A stretch of 64,000 bases of DNA, from positions 124,001 through 188,000 of the forward strand of contig NZ_FOXS01000005.1 of NCBI RefSeq assembly GCF_900115775.1, in the 5' to 3' direction. The stretch comes from Hymenobacter arizonensis (GTDB lineage Bacteria > Bacteroidota > Bacteroidia > Cytophagales > Hymenobacteraceae). Positions 1-7,754 of the stretch are shown one piece after another (the first letter of the stretch is position 1; each line of letters opens with the position of its first letter). Both the position numbers and the translations under genes were made by a program. The notes under the pieces were generated by a model. The model was not told the DNA's origin and made no database searches. It saw only the letters and a list, made by a program, of their open reading frames with translations.

Positions 1-165
1 AAAGCTACTGGCGATGCTGCTGCTACTTCGGCTACCGAAGTAAGCGGCGAAGCTGTTGCTCCTGCTGCGGTAGTTGAGACGTCGGCTCCGGCTGATACCG
101 CTACTGAGACCGTTAAAGAAGGCGAAAGTCGCGATGAAGCTAAGGCTGACGAGGCTGGTGCTTAA
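1..165 (+). CDS. rplQ: C-terminal tail of a probable 50S ribosomal protein bL17 (partial)
   Basis: The first reading frame is open from the window edge to a TAA at 163-165 and encodes 54 residues made almost only of Ala, Glu, Thr, Val and Asp. There is no folded domain in view. Ala/Glu-rich C-terminal extensions are known on several Bacteroidota ribosomal proteins, including bL17 and bS16. In this phylum rplQ often lies just upstream of eno, which here sits at 5991, so rplQ is my best guess. A strong terminator follows directly, so this is the end of a transcription unit. The identity is inference from composition and synteny; any acidic-tailed protein would fit. Sequence to the left of the window would settle it. 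Confidence 0.45.
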   Translation, partial: KATGDAAATSATEVSGEAVAPAAVVETSAPADTATETVKEGESRDEAKADEAGA

Positions 166-187
166 TTAGCATTAACTGTTACGAATG

Positions 188-221
188 AAAGGGACGCGCC
201 GTGAGGTGCGTCCCTTTTTTT
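188..221 (+). terminator. Rho-independent terminator after the partial ribosomal-protein gene
   Basis: A GC-rich hairpin (arms AAAGGGACGCGCC and GGTGCGTCCCTTT, one wobble pair, 4-nt loop) runs straight into a T tract. It lies 23 nt after the stop codon. Confidence 0.85.
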
Positions 222-252
222 GTGCGAGTAGGGTTCTAGGTCGCTTCTGGCG

Positions 253-310
253 GCACCTCACCCCTAGCCCTGCCGGGTACGACCCCTCTCCCGGGGAGAG
301 GGGAGCCGGA
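253..310. repeat. Intergenic palindromic repeat, family A (left copy)
   Basis: The segment starting CCTCACCCCTAGCCCTGCCG is found again in inverted orientation at 1470-1519 and in a shortened form at 48814-48866. Its end is itself palindromic (CCCCTCTCCCGGGGAGAGGGG). Together with 1470-1519 it forms the two ends of what was about a 200-bp inverted-repeat element before the IS inserted. Confidence 0.7.
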
Positions 311-329
311 CTATAGTAGCGAGGACTCT

Positions 330-1395
330 TAAGCAGTGATGCATAAGTAATCGTGTGACGAGCTTCATCTATCTTTCGGGGGTGTTCCTCGCCCCGCTTG
401 ACCTGACCGCTGCCGAAATCACGACGCTTGAAGCGGCTGCTGCTCGTGGCCCGCATCCGCGGATGCACCGGCGGGCGCAGGCGGTGCTGGGGCACCACCG
501 GGGCAGTGGCATCGGTCAATTAGCGGCCTTGTTTGCCGTTGGCTACAACACCGTCAGCGGCTGGCTGCGCGACTGGCAAGCGCACGGGGTGGCGGGGTTG
601 GCCGAAGGAAAACGCACCGGCCGGCCACCCAAGCTGCCCCGCGTGGTTAAAGAAAAGTAGTGCCTGGCTGGGGGAGGCGACGCAACAGTTGCGCGATTGG
701 GTGCCTGCCATTCGCCGGGCGTGGGGCATCAAGCTCCACGTGAGCACCTTGCGGCGGATGGCGCGGCAGGCCAATTACCGCTGGAAACGGTGCCGTCGCA
801 GCTTGCGGGGCCAGCGCAATGCCGACTTGTTTGCCGCTGCCCAGCAGCTGTGCGCCTTGCACCGCGCCGAGGCCCGCGGCGAAGGGGCGGTGGTGTACGT
901 CGACGAGTGCCGCTTTTCGCGCCTGGCCCCCGTGCCGTACGCCTGGCAGCGACGGGGCCAGCCTCCGGTCGGCTTGCCCGCCGTGCGGGGGCGGGCACTC
1001 CGTGCTGGGCTTCTGGCAGGCCCATGCCCCCGGCCAGCCCTTGCAGGCCTACCTGCGGGAGGGCAGCCTGACGGCCGACTTGTTCGTGTTGGCCGTCGAC
1101 GACTTCTGCCAGCAGCTGACCGGCCCCACCGTGCTCGTGCTCGACAATGCCTCTGTGCACAAGGCGAACCTCGTGCAAGCCTGCCACCAGCGGTGGGCCG
1201 CCGCCGGCCTGCGGCTGCTGTTCCTGCCGCCCTACAGCCCCGAACTCAACCACATCGAACTGCTCTGGCACCGCTGCAAGCACTACTGGATTCGGCCCCA
1301 AGACTATGCGACGGACCTCACCTTGCTGCAACGGCTCGAACACGTCCTCTGCAGCGTCGGAAAACAATACACGATTACTTTTGCTTGACTGCTTA
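330..1395 (+). mobile_element. IS630-family insertion sequence with terminal inverted repeats and TA target duplication
   Basis: The terminal inverted repeats are at 330-356 and 1369-1395 and match at 24 of 27 positions. Each outer end is the dinucleotide TA (330-331 and 1394-1395), as expected for the TA target duplication of the IS630/Tc1/mariner group. The element proper is therefore about 332-1393, roughly 1.06 kb. The transposase starts (GTG 355) and stops (TGA 1386-1388) inside the repeats, so the element is compact. The flanks, when rejoined, read GGACT-CTT-AGTCC, so it landed in the loop of a small palindrome. A similar hairpin remains at 1430-1448. Confidence 0.85.
355..1388 (+). pseudogene. 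IS630-family transposase, broken by two frame changes
   Basis: The product is a DDE transposase that cuts and joins IS630 element ends. The first frame (355-657) encodes an N-terminal helix-turn-helix ending in the linker motif GRPPKLP. The second frame (about 655-985) continues with the middle region and the first catalytic Asp (VVYVDECRF). The third frame (about 990-1388) carries the second Asp (VLVLDNASVH) and the Glu motif (NHIELLW). All three catalytic residues are present but in three reading frames. Both joins are +1 shifts beside homopolymer-rich stretches (AAAGAAAAG near 650, GGGGGCGGG near 990). Some IS630 elements use one programmed shift; needing two makes decay or sequencing error more likely. 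Confidence 0.85.
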
Positions 1396-1429
1396 GTCCG
1401 CAAGTTGACCGCAAAAATTCTTAACCCCT

Positions 1430-1448
1430 CGCGGACTAAAAGTCCGCG
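1430..1448. repeat. Small palindrome GCGGACT-AAA-AGTCCGC
   Basis: This is a perfect 8-bp stem with a 3-nt loop. The IS630 target site, when rejoined, has the same GGACT/AGTCC core, so this is probably a second copy of the palindrome that was hit. There is no T tract, so a terminator role is less likely. Confidence 0.6.
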
Positions 1449-1469
1449 CTACCCTTATGACGCCTTAGC

Positions 1470-1519
1470 TCCCCACTTTACGGGACAGGGGTCGTACCCG
1501 GCAGGGCCAGGGGTGAGGT
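1470..1519. repeat. Intergenic palindromic repeat, family A (right, inverted copy)
   Basis: Its reverse complement matches 253-297 closely: both contain the run CCCTGCCGGGTACGACCCCT. It closes the inverted-repeat element that the IS630 copy interrupts. Confidence 0.7.
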
Positions 1520-1687
1520 CAAGTCGGGTGGGCGATGTAGCCGAACCAATTCACCACTGTATGGCATTTTATTCGACGCCCATTTGCATTGACTCATTGA
1601 GTTTCTCATTGAGTTCGACAAATGTGACCTAGTACAGCGTGTTCGGGAAGCGTGTTTTGGGTATCTCATTACTCAACACACGCCATC

Positions 1688-4045
1688 ATGAAAGCTTTGT
1701 TTACGCTTCTGCTTATCACTTTTTCATTCGCGAGCAGCTTTGCTCAACAGGCAACCATAACGGGCCGGGTAAGGGATAGGCAGCAGGCACCGGTGTTGTT
1801 TGCGACGGTGGCATTGCTCAATGCGAAAGACTCGGTGATGGTACTAGCCGTGCGAGCAGATGAGAAAGGCGAATACCAAATGGAAGCGGTGCGGCCTGGG
1901 ATGTATCGGGTGGTGGCGACGGCAGTGGGATTTGCAAAGGGGAGGAGTGAGGCGTTTACCTTGGGCGCTGCTGGCTTGCGGCTGCCAGACCTGGTGCTCG
2001 CGGCGGAGGCGCAGGCCTTGGGCGATGTGGAGGTAGTAGGCCGCAAACAACTGCTGGAGATGCAAGCCGGAAAGATGGTTGTGAACGTGGCGGGTAGTTT
2101 AACAGCTGGAGCCACGGCGCTGGAGGCGCTGGAAAAGGTGCCGGGGCTGGTGGTGATGAACAACCGGATAAATTTGGCGGGTCGGGAGGGCGTCATCATT
2201 CAGATTGATGGCCGAACAACGCAGTACACGGATGTGGTGGGCGTACTCAAGGATTTTCCGAGCAGCAGCATTGCGCGTATTGAGGTGCTGACGCAGCCTG
2301 GTGCCAGCCACGACGCAGCGGGCAATGTGGGCATCATCAACATTATCCTGAATAAGAACGCCGACTTGGGTACTAACGGCAGCCTGACGCTGGGGGCGGG
2401 ATATGGGCGGTTTGGCAAAGCAAGCAGCACGCTGGACCTGAACCACCGCACGAAGCGGGTGAATGTGTTTGGCAATTACAGCTATGCCCACCGCAAGACG
2501 TATGAGCAGCTGAATACGGTGCGAAACGCCGAGGAGGCCGAAGGAACCTACCAACAGGCCAGCTACCAGCCGCGCACGGCCAATGTGCAAACGCTGCGCC
2601 TAGGGGGCGATTATAGTTTGACTAAGCGGCAGACACTCGGCGTGCTGCTCAACGACTACACCAACCGCACGGAAATAGCTGGCGAAAACCAAACGGAGGC
2701 AAGCACCGGCGCTCGGGTGCAAATAACTAACAACACGCGGCGCCTTACCGATTCGTATGCAGCCAACCTAAACTACAAGGTGCTGCTCGACACGCTGGGC
2801 CAGGAACTGGCGGCCGATGCAGATTATTCCCGTTACCAATCGGACAGCTACGGGCGGGTGGTGAACGAAGTGAGCTCGGAAAGCCGACGGCGGGTAGAGC
2901 AGCTTCGCAACGACCAGCTCACGGACATTAACCTGCGCTCGGGGAAGGTGGACTACCGCCGGACGCTGGCAGGGGGGCTCAAGGGCGCGCTAGGGGTGAA
3001 AACCAGCCAGGCTACCATTGGCAGCGTAGTGCAGCTGCTGGGTGGACAGAACGAGCGGACCGATGACTTCCGCTACACCGAGAGCATCCGCGCAGGGTAT
3101 GCGCAAGTGGAGGGGCAGCACTTTGGCTTTAGCTGGCAGGGTGGGCTGCGCGGGGAGTGGACTAATACATTGGCCGTTTCCAAGGCCGACGAGCGCACCG
3201 TGGCGCGGCAATATGGCCAGCTGTTTCCGAGCCTGAATCTGGACCGGACGGTGTACAAAAACGTAGGGCTGAATCTAGCCTACAGCCGCCGAATTGACCG
3301 GCCGAGCTACCAAGATTTGAACCCGAGCGTGGTGTACCTGGACCCGTATACCTCTCAACGCGGCAATTCTTTCCTCACCCCGCAGTTTACTAACAACTAC
3401 AAGCTGGCCCTCACTTACAATAAGCAGCCTTTTCTGCTACTTGGGTACAGCCGCACGAAGGACGTTATTAGCCTGGTGACGGCTACCGAGGACAGCGTCG
3501 TGTATTCCACGACCGCCAATTTGGACCATTTGGAGCGCTACAGTGCGACGCTGAACTTCCCACTGAACCTGGGGAAGCTGATGACGGGCTATGCCGGCGT
3601 GAACGTGTTCCACAACCAGTACTTGAGCCAATACCTGGGCGACACCTACCGGAATGGGCGCACGGCGGCCACGTTCTACGCACAGTCGAACGTGAAGCTG
3701 GCCAAGGGGCTGAGTTTTGAAGCCTCGGGCTTCTACCAAACGGCGGGCGTAAACGGCCTCGTGAACTTTCGGGGCTTTGGCGCGCTCAACCTGGGCATGC
3801 AGAAAACCCTGCTTCATGACCGCGCCACCCTCCGTTTAAGCCTAAATGATGCCTTGTTTACGAGCAAGCAGCGCGGCACCGTGCGCTACCAGGACCTGGA
3901 CGTGAGCTTCCTGAGCTACGGGGAAAGCCGGCAGGTGCGCGCTAGCTTCAGCTACAAGCTCGGCAACCAGCAGGTGAAGGCCGCCCGCAAACGCGCCACG
4001 GGGCTAGACGAGGAGAGGGGCCGCGTGAAATCAGATAAAGAGTAG
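1688..4045 (+). CDS. TonB-dependent outer-membrane receptor (outer-membrane beta-barrel family)
   Basis: The 785-aa product is an outer-membrane protein predicted to import an unknown ligand with energy from TonB. The ATG at 1688 gives a classic signal peptide (MKALFTLLLITFSFASSFAQ). Next come a carboxypeptidase-regulatory-like domain (about residues 20-105, starting ATITGRVRD), a plug-like domain (about 120-220, with ALEKVPGLVV and the GNVGIINI motif) and a long Tyr/Asn/Arg-rich beta-barrel to the C-terminus. No SusD partner is adjacent, so a polysaccharide-utilisation locus is not indicated. It lies 32 nt upstream of a LytS-type kinase and a LytTR regulator in the same direction, so the three may be co-regulated. 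Two direct repeats lie upstream. The substrate cannot be told from the sequence. Confidence 0.85.
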   Translation: MKALFTLLLITFSFASSFAQQATITGRVRDRQQAPVLFATVALLNAKDSVMVLAVRADEKGEYQMEAVRPGMYRVVATAVGFAKGRSEAFTLGAAGLRLPDLVLAAEAQALGDVEVVGRKQLLEMQAGKMVVNVAGSLTAGATALEALEKVPGLVVMNNRINLAGREGVIIQIDGRTTQYTDVVGVLKDFPSSSIARIEVLTQPGASHDAAGNVGIINIILNKNADLGTNGSLTLGAGYGRFGKASSTLDLNHRTKRVNVFGNYSYAHRKTYEQLNTVRNAEEAEGTYQQASYQPRTANVQTLRLGGDYSLTKRQTLGVLLNDYTNRTEIAGENQTEASTGARVQITNNTRRLTDSYAANLNYKVLLDTLGQELAADADYSRYQSDSYGRVVNEVSSESRRRVEQLRNDQLTDINLRSGKVDYRRTLAGGLKGALGVKTSQATIGSVVQLLGGQNERTDDFRYTESIRAGYAQVEGQHFGFSWQGGLRGEWTNTLAVSKADERTVARQYGQLFPSLNLDRTVYKNVGLNLAYSRRIDRPSYQDLNPSVVYLDPYTSQRGNSFLTPQFTNNYKLALTYNKQPFLLLGYSRTKDVISLVTATEDSVVYSTTANLDHLERYSATLNFPLNLGKLMTGYAGVNVFHNQYLSQYLGDTYRNGRTAATFYAQSNVKLAKGLSFEASGFYQTAGVNGLVNFRGFGALNLGMQKTLLHDRATLRLSLNDALFTSKQRGTVRYQDLDVSFLSYGESRQVRASFSYKLGNQQVKAARKRATGLDEERGRVKSDKE

Positions 4046-4077
4046 CATCTTTCGGTTTCCACTATTTTTCTGGCGCT

Positions 4078-5121
4078 ATGAAGCTGCAGTTGCAACGGCC
4101 TTGCCGCTCCGATTTGTTACTGGTGGGGGTGTACTGGCTGTTGGCGGCCCCCATTATTTTCTATAGCTACCAGCACCAGACTGTAGTACCGCGGGCTATT
4201 GCAACCATCCTGTACACCATACTGCTCGATTCGGTGGCTGTGTATCTGCTGGTGTTTGGCTTCTTGCCGCTGGCCCTGGCGCGGCTCAAGCCTTGGGCGC
4301 TGTTTGGTGGCCTGGTGTTGTTTGTGCTTGTCGACGCGCACTGTTATTGGCTGGGCTACCATTTGCTACTAGACCCAAAGCCGCTGCACTGGCATTTTCC
4401 AGTTATTTTAAACGCCGTGATGCAGCACACGCAGAGCTACGGCATGTTGGGTATTTTGCTGGCCGGCAAACGATACTTCGATGTGCAGCAGCGCTTGCTG
4501 CTCACCCAAAAGGCCCAAACTGAAAGCGAGCTGCGCAATCTGAAAGCACAGATTGACCCGCATTTCCTGTTTAACAACCTGAATGTGCTGCGTGTGCTGA
4601 TGCAGCACGACCCGGCCGAAGCCGACGCCTACCTGACCCGCTTTGCTGCCTTGTACCGGTTTCTGATTCGGCACAAGGACGATGATTTTGTGCCCCTCAG
4701 TGACGAGCTGCGCTTCGTGGACGAATATATCTATTTGCTTCGGCACCGCTTTGGGTCGGCGTACGCTTTCCGGCAGGAGCTGCCACCGGAAATGGACCTG
4801 ACCACCCGGATGGTGGTCCCTGGCACCTTGCAGCTGCTGGTGGAAAATGCCATTAAACACAACACCGGCGACGACGACGCGCCGCTGCTCATCACCATCC
4901 GGGCCGACGCAGCCTCTATCGCGGTGGTGCACCCGCGCCGGCCCAAGCGCACGGCCGTGGATTCCATGGGCACAGGGCTGACTAATTTGCGCGAGCGGTA
5001 CCGGCTGCTCACCAACCAGGAAATCCTGGTAACGGATGCGGCTGGTACGTTCTCAGTAGCCGTGCCCTTGGTGGCACTGGCCACCAGCTGGTCTACTCCT
5101 CAACAACTTGTGGCGCAATGA
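4078..5121 (+). CDS. LytS-type sensor histidine kinase
   Basis: The 347-aa inner-membrane kinase is the sensor half of a two-component pair. Four hydrophobic segments fill residues 13-130. The His_kinase domain follows, with the phospho-acceptor motif AQIDPHFLFNNLN (His about 162) and an ATPase part with LLVENAIKHN and GTGLTNLRERY. There is no recognisable extracellular sensor domain, so the signal is probably sensed in the membrane. Its last 4 nt overlap the next gene (ATGA), a tight translational link. The family is well known in Bacteroidota, usually next to the genes it controls, here perhaps the upstream receptor gene. Confidence 0.93.
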   Translation: MKLQLQRPCRSDLLLVGVYWLLAAPIIFYSYQHQTVVPRAIATILYTILLDSVAVYLLVFGFLPLALARLKPWALFGGLVLFVLVDAHCYWLGYHLLLDPKPLHWHFPVILNAVMQHTQSYGMLGILLAGKRYFDVQQRLLLTQKAQTESELRNLKAQIDPHFLFNNLNVLRVLMQHDPAEADAYLTRFAALYRFLIRHKDDDFVPLSDELRFVDEYIYLLRHRFGSAYAFRQELPPEMDLTTRMVVPGTLQLLVENAIKHNTGDDDAPLLITIRADAASIAVVHPRRPKRTAVDSMGTGLTNLRERYRLLTNQEILVTDAAGTFSVAVPLVALATSWSTPQQLVAQ

Positions 5122-5915
5122 ATATCCTGATTCTGGAAGATGAAGAATTGGCGGCCCGCCAAACCGTTGAGTTCCTGCAGCGGGCTGGACTGGCCCAGGT
5201 GGCCCCGCCCGTAGTTCGCAGCGTGGAAAAAGCCCTGGCATGGCTCCAGACGAATCCTATGCCCGACCTGCTCTTTTCCGACATCGAGCTGCTGGACGGC
5301 AATGTATTTGCGCTCTACGAGCAATTTCGGGTGACCTGCCCCATCATCTTCACCACCGCTTACGACCAGTTTCTGCTGTCGGCGTTTCGGGGCAATGGCA
5401 TTGCCTACCTGCTCAAGCCCTTCAGCTACGAACAGTTTCAGGAAGCGCTGGACAAGTACCACCTGCTGCAAGGCAGCTTTAGCGCCACGGCGCCCGCTGC
5501 CGAAGCGGAAGCCGCACTCAGCCCCGCAGTGCTGCAGGAACTGAGCCGGGCCCTGCGCCAAAACAGCCAGCCGCAGTATAAGCAGCGCTTTTCGGTGCGC
5601 ATGCGCAATAATCTCTACATACTTACTGCCGACCAAGTGGCCTACGTGCAGGCCGACGAAGGCGTAACATTCGCGGTGGACGCAGCGGGCACGCGTTACC
5701 CCCTCACGGGCACGCTCACGGAATTGGAACGGCAGCTCGACCCAAGCCGCTTCGGCCGCCTGAACCGCTCGGAGCTGGTCAACATTGCTTTTGTGGAGAA
5801 GATGGAGCCCTACTTCAACAACCGGCTGGCGGTGAAGCTGCGTGTGATGCCCGAAGTTGTGCTCACAACCAGCGCGGCCCAAACGCCGGAATTTCGGCGC
5901 TGGCTGGAAGGGTAA
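5118..5915 (+). CDS. LytTR-family response regulator
   Basis: The 265-aa cytoplasmic DNA-binding regulator partners the kinase just upstream, which it overlaps by 4 nt. Residues 1-120 form the receiver, with acidic EDEE at 7-10, phospho-acceptor Asp55 (FSDIELLDG) and conserved Lys100 (AYLLKPF). Residues about 155-265 form a LytTR domain (RFSVRMRNNLYIL, ADEGVTFAV, RLNRSELVN). LytTR proteins bind short direct repeats in front of target genes. The pair of 11-nt direct repeats at 1593-1615 ahead of the receptor gene is a possible target, but its spacing is tighter than the usual LytTR site. Confidence 0.93.
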   Translation: MNILILEDEELAARQTVEFLQRAGLAQVAPPVVRSVEKALAWLQTNPMPDLLFSDIELLDGNVFALYEQFRVTCPIIFTTAYDQFLLSAFRGNGIAYLLKPFSYEQFQEALDKYHLLQGSFSATAPAAEAEAALSPAVLQELSRALRQNSQPQYKQRFSVRMRNNLYILTADQVAYVQADEGVTFAVDAAGTRYPLTGTLTELERQLDPSRFGRLNRSELVNIAFVEKMEPYFNNRLAVKLRVMPEVVLTTSAAQTPEFRRWLEG

Positions 5916-5950
5916 TGCGGTAGCATTGTGCTTATGCCGGCTGATTCGCG

Positions 5951-5958
5951 TAGGTTTG
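5951..5958 (+). promoter_or_regulatory. Candidate -7 promoter element of eno
   Basis: TAGGTTTG matches the Bacteroidota -7 consensus TAnnTTTG and lies 32 nt before the ATG. A TTG at 5926-5928 could be the -33 part, though the spacer is slightly long. Confidence 0.45.
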
Positions 5959-5990
5959 TGCAACCTAAACCGAACTAAAACCGAGACGCT

Positions 5991-7262
5991 ATGAGCTTCA
6001 TTTCGCAGATTCACGCCCGCCAGATTTTTGATTCCCGTGGTAATCCCACGGTAGAAGTTGACGTAACCCTTGATTCGGGGGTGATGGGCCGCGCAGCCGT
6101 GCCTTCGGGCGCGAGCACTGGCAAGCACGAGGCGGTGGAGATGCGCGACGAGGATAACTCCCAGTACATGGGCAAAGGCGTGCTCAAGGCCGTGGACAAC
6201 GTGAACAGCCGCATTGCCGAGGAATTGGTAGGCTTTTCGGTGTACGAGCAGGCGCTGCTCGACAAGATTATGCTAGAGATGGACGGCACGCCCAACAAGG
6301 CTAACCTGGGCGCCAACGCCATTTTGGGCGTGAGCCTGGCCGCGGCCCGCGCTGCTGCACTCGATGCCAACATGCCGCTCTACCGCTACGTGGGCGGGGT
6401 AGGGGCTTCGACCATGCCAGTGCCGATGATGAACATCCTGAACGGGGGCTCGCACGCCGACAACTCGATTGACTTCCAGGAATTCATGATTATGCCCGTA
6501 GGCGCTTCATCGTTCACGGAAGCCATGCGCTGGGGTTCGGAGATTTTTCACACGCTGAAGGGCGTGCTGAAAAAGCAGGGCCTGAGCACCAACGTGGGCG
6601 ACGAGGGCGGCTTTGCACCCAATATCAAGTCGAACGAGGAAGCTATTAAAGTGGTGCTGCAAGCCATTGAGGTGGCCGGCTACCGCCCAGGTGAGGACGT
6701 GATGATTGCCATGGACGCGGCCGTATCGGAGTTTTACTCCGATGGCATGTACCACTTCAAGAAAAGCACCGGCGACAAGCTGACGTCTTCGCAAATGGCT
6801 GATTATTGGGCTGACTGGGTGAATAAGTACCCCATCATCAGCATCGAAGATGGCATGGACGAGGACGACTGGGCCGGTTGGAAACTGCACACCGAGAGCC
6901 TGGGCCACAAAATCCAGCTGGTGGGCGACGACTTGTTCGTGACCAACGTAGACCGCCTGCAGCGCGGCATTGATGAGAACATTGCCAACGCCATTCTCAT
7001 CAAAGTAAACCAGATTGGGACGCTGACCGAAACCATCGCAGCCGTGAACCTGGGCCGTCGCAATGGCTACAAGAGCATCATGAGCCACCGCTCGGGCGAA
7101 ACCGAAGACAGCACGATTGCCGACCTGGCCGTGGCCCTAAACACCGGCCAGATTAAGACTGGTTCGGCTTCACGCTCGGACCGGATGGCCAAGTACAACC
7201 AACTGCTCCGCATTGAAGAAGAACTAGGTGAAGTGGCGTACTACCCCGGTCGTAAAATGTAA
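5991..7262 (+). CDS. eno: Enolase (phosphopyruvate hydratase)
   Basis: The enzyme interconverts 2-phosphoglycerate and phosphoenolpyruvate in glycolysis and gluconeogenesis; it is Mg-dependent and cytoplasmic. The 423-aa length is normal. Hallmarks are the start FISQIHARQIFDSRGNPT, the loop GRAAVPSGASTG, metal-ligand regions MAMDAAVSEF, SIEDGMDEDD and LVGDDLFVTN, the catalytic Lys in ILIKVNQIGT and the C-terminal SHRSGETED motif. It has its own candidate promoter and a strong terminator, so it is probably transcribed alone or with readthrough into the division gene that follows. In related genomes eno follows rplQ; here a receptor/two-component block and an IS lie between. Confidence 0.98.
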   Translation: MSFISQIHARQIFDSRGNPTVEVDVTLDSGVMGRAAVPSGASTGKHEAVEMRDEDNSQYMGKGVLKAVDNVNSRIAEELVGFSVYEQALLDKIMLEMDGTPNKANLGANAILGVSLAAARAAALDANMPLYRYVGGVGASTMPVPMMNILNGGSHADNSIDFQEFMIMPVGASSFTEAMRWGSEIFHTLKGVLKKQGLSTNVGDEGGFAPNIKSNEEAIKVVLQAIEVAGYRPGEDVMIAMDAAVSEFYSDGMYHFKKSTGDKLTSSQMADYWADWVNKYPIISIEDGMDEDDWAGWKLHTESLGHKIQLVGDDLFVTNVDRLQRGIDENIANAILIKVNQIGTLTETIAAVNLGRRNGYKSIMSHRSGETEDSTIADLAVALNTGQIKTGSASRSDRMAKYNQLLRIEEELGEVAYYPGRKM

Positions 7263-7283
7263 TTCTTTAGTTATTAATAGGGC

Positions 7284-7325
7284 AAACGGCCGATTCAGCA
7301 CATACTGAATCGGCCGTTTCTATTA
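7284..7325 (+). terminator. Terminator after eno
   Basis: A perfect 15-bp stem (7284-7298 with 7305-7319; arm AAACGGCCGATTCAG) with a 6-nt loop is followed by a T-rich stretch. The near-consensus -7 word TACCTTTA of the next gene begins at 7324. Confidence 0.85.
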
Positions 7326-7336
7326 CCTTTACCTTG

Positions 7337-7651
7337 ATGCAATTACCCTCATTCATTAGCCCTGTTCTGCGCGTTGTACGCAGCTTTTATTTTCTTACGG
7401 GAATGGGCTTCTTGGTCTGGATGCTGGTGTTCGACGCCAACGACTTAGGCAAGCAGTTCGACATTTACCAAAAGTGGAAAGAGCTGCGCAACGAGAAGCA
7501 GTATTACCTCGACAACATTGAGGTGGTGAAGCGGGAACGGGCCGAACTGATGAGCTCGCCGGCGCTGCTGGAAAAGTTTGCCCGCGAGCGGTACCTGATG
7601 AAACGCCCCGGGGAAGACGTGTTTGTGTTGGTGCCGGCCACCGCCGAATAA
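7337..7651 (+). CDS. FtsB/DivIC-like septum formation initiator protein
   Basis: The 104-aa protein is a small bitopic division protein. A short cytoplasmic start is followed by one membrane segment (about residues 16-32, FYFLTGMGFLVWMLVF) and a periplasmic coiled coil (about 40-75, with ELRNEKQYYLDNIEVVKRER). The end has the family's ARERYLMKRPGEDVFVL element. FtsB/DivIC proteins bridge FtsL and the septal synthase complex. I chose the ATG at 7337 rather than the TTG in front of it. In Bacteroidota this gene commonly follows eno, which supports the call. Confidence 0.88.
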   Translation: MQLPSFISPVLRVVRSFYFLTGMGFLVWMLVFDANDLGKQFDIYQKWKELRNEKQYYLDNIEVVKRERAELMSSPALLEKFARERYLMKRPGEDVFVLVPATAE

Positions 7652-7754
7652 CAAATGACAGGGTTTACATAATTGCCCCTTGAAGGGGATGGGGCACCTG
7701 TGAGTCTGATTATTCAAAAAGCTATTTATTCAGTTCTCTCTTTTTTCTGCTCAT

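Larger units (their letters stand above)
1396..1687. other. Non-coding stretch after the IS: hairpin, repeat copy and direct repeats
   Basis: There is no convincing gene here. It holds a perfect hairpin (1430-1448, arms CGCGGACT/AGTCCGCG), the right-hand family A repeat (1470-1519) and two exact 11-nt direct repeats CTCATTGAGTT at 1593-1603 and 1605-1615. The direct repeats lie about 75 nt before the receptor gene and could be a regulator site; this is a guess. Confidence 0.6.

Noticed and set aside
355..1388. Programmed frameshifting of the IS630 transposase
   Set aside because: Two separate +1 shifts would be needed; known members use at most one, so decay or sequence error is more likely.
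1688..4045. SusC-type receptor of a polysaccharide locus
   Set aside because: No SusD gene, glycosidase or ECF/anti-sigma pair is adjacent; the neighbours are a LytS/LytTR pair.
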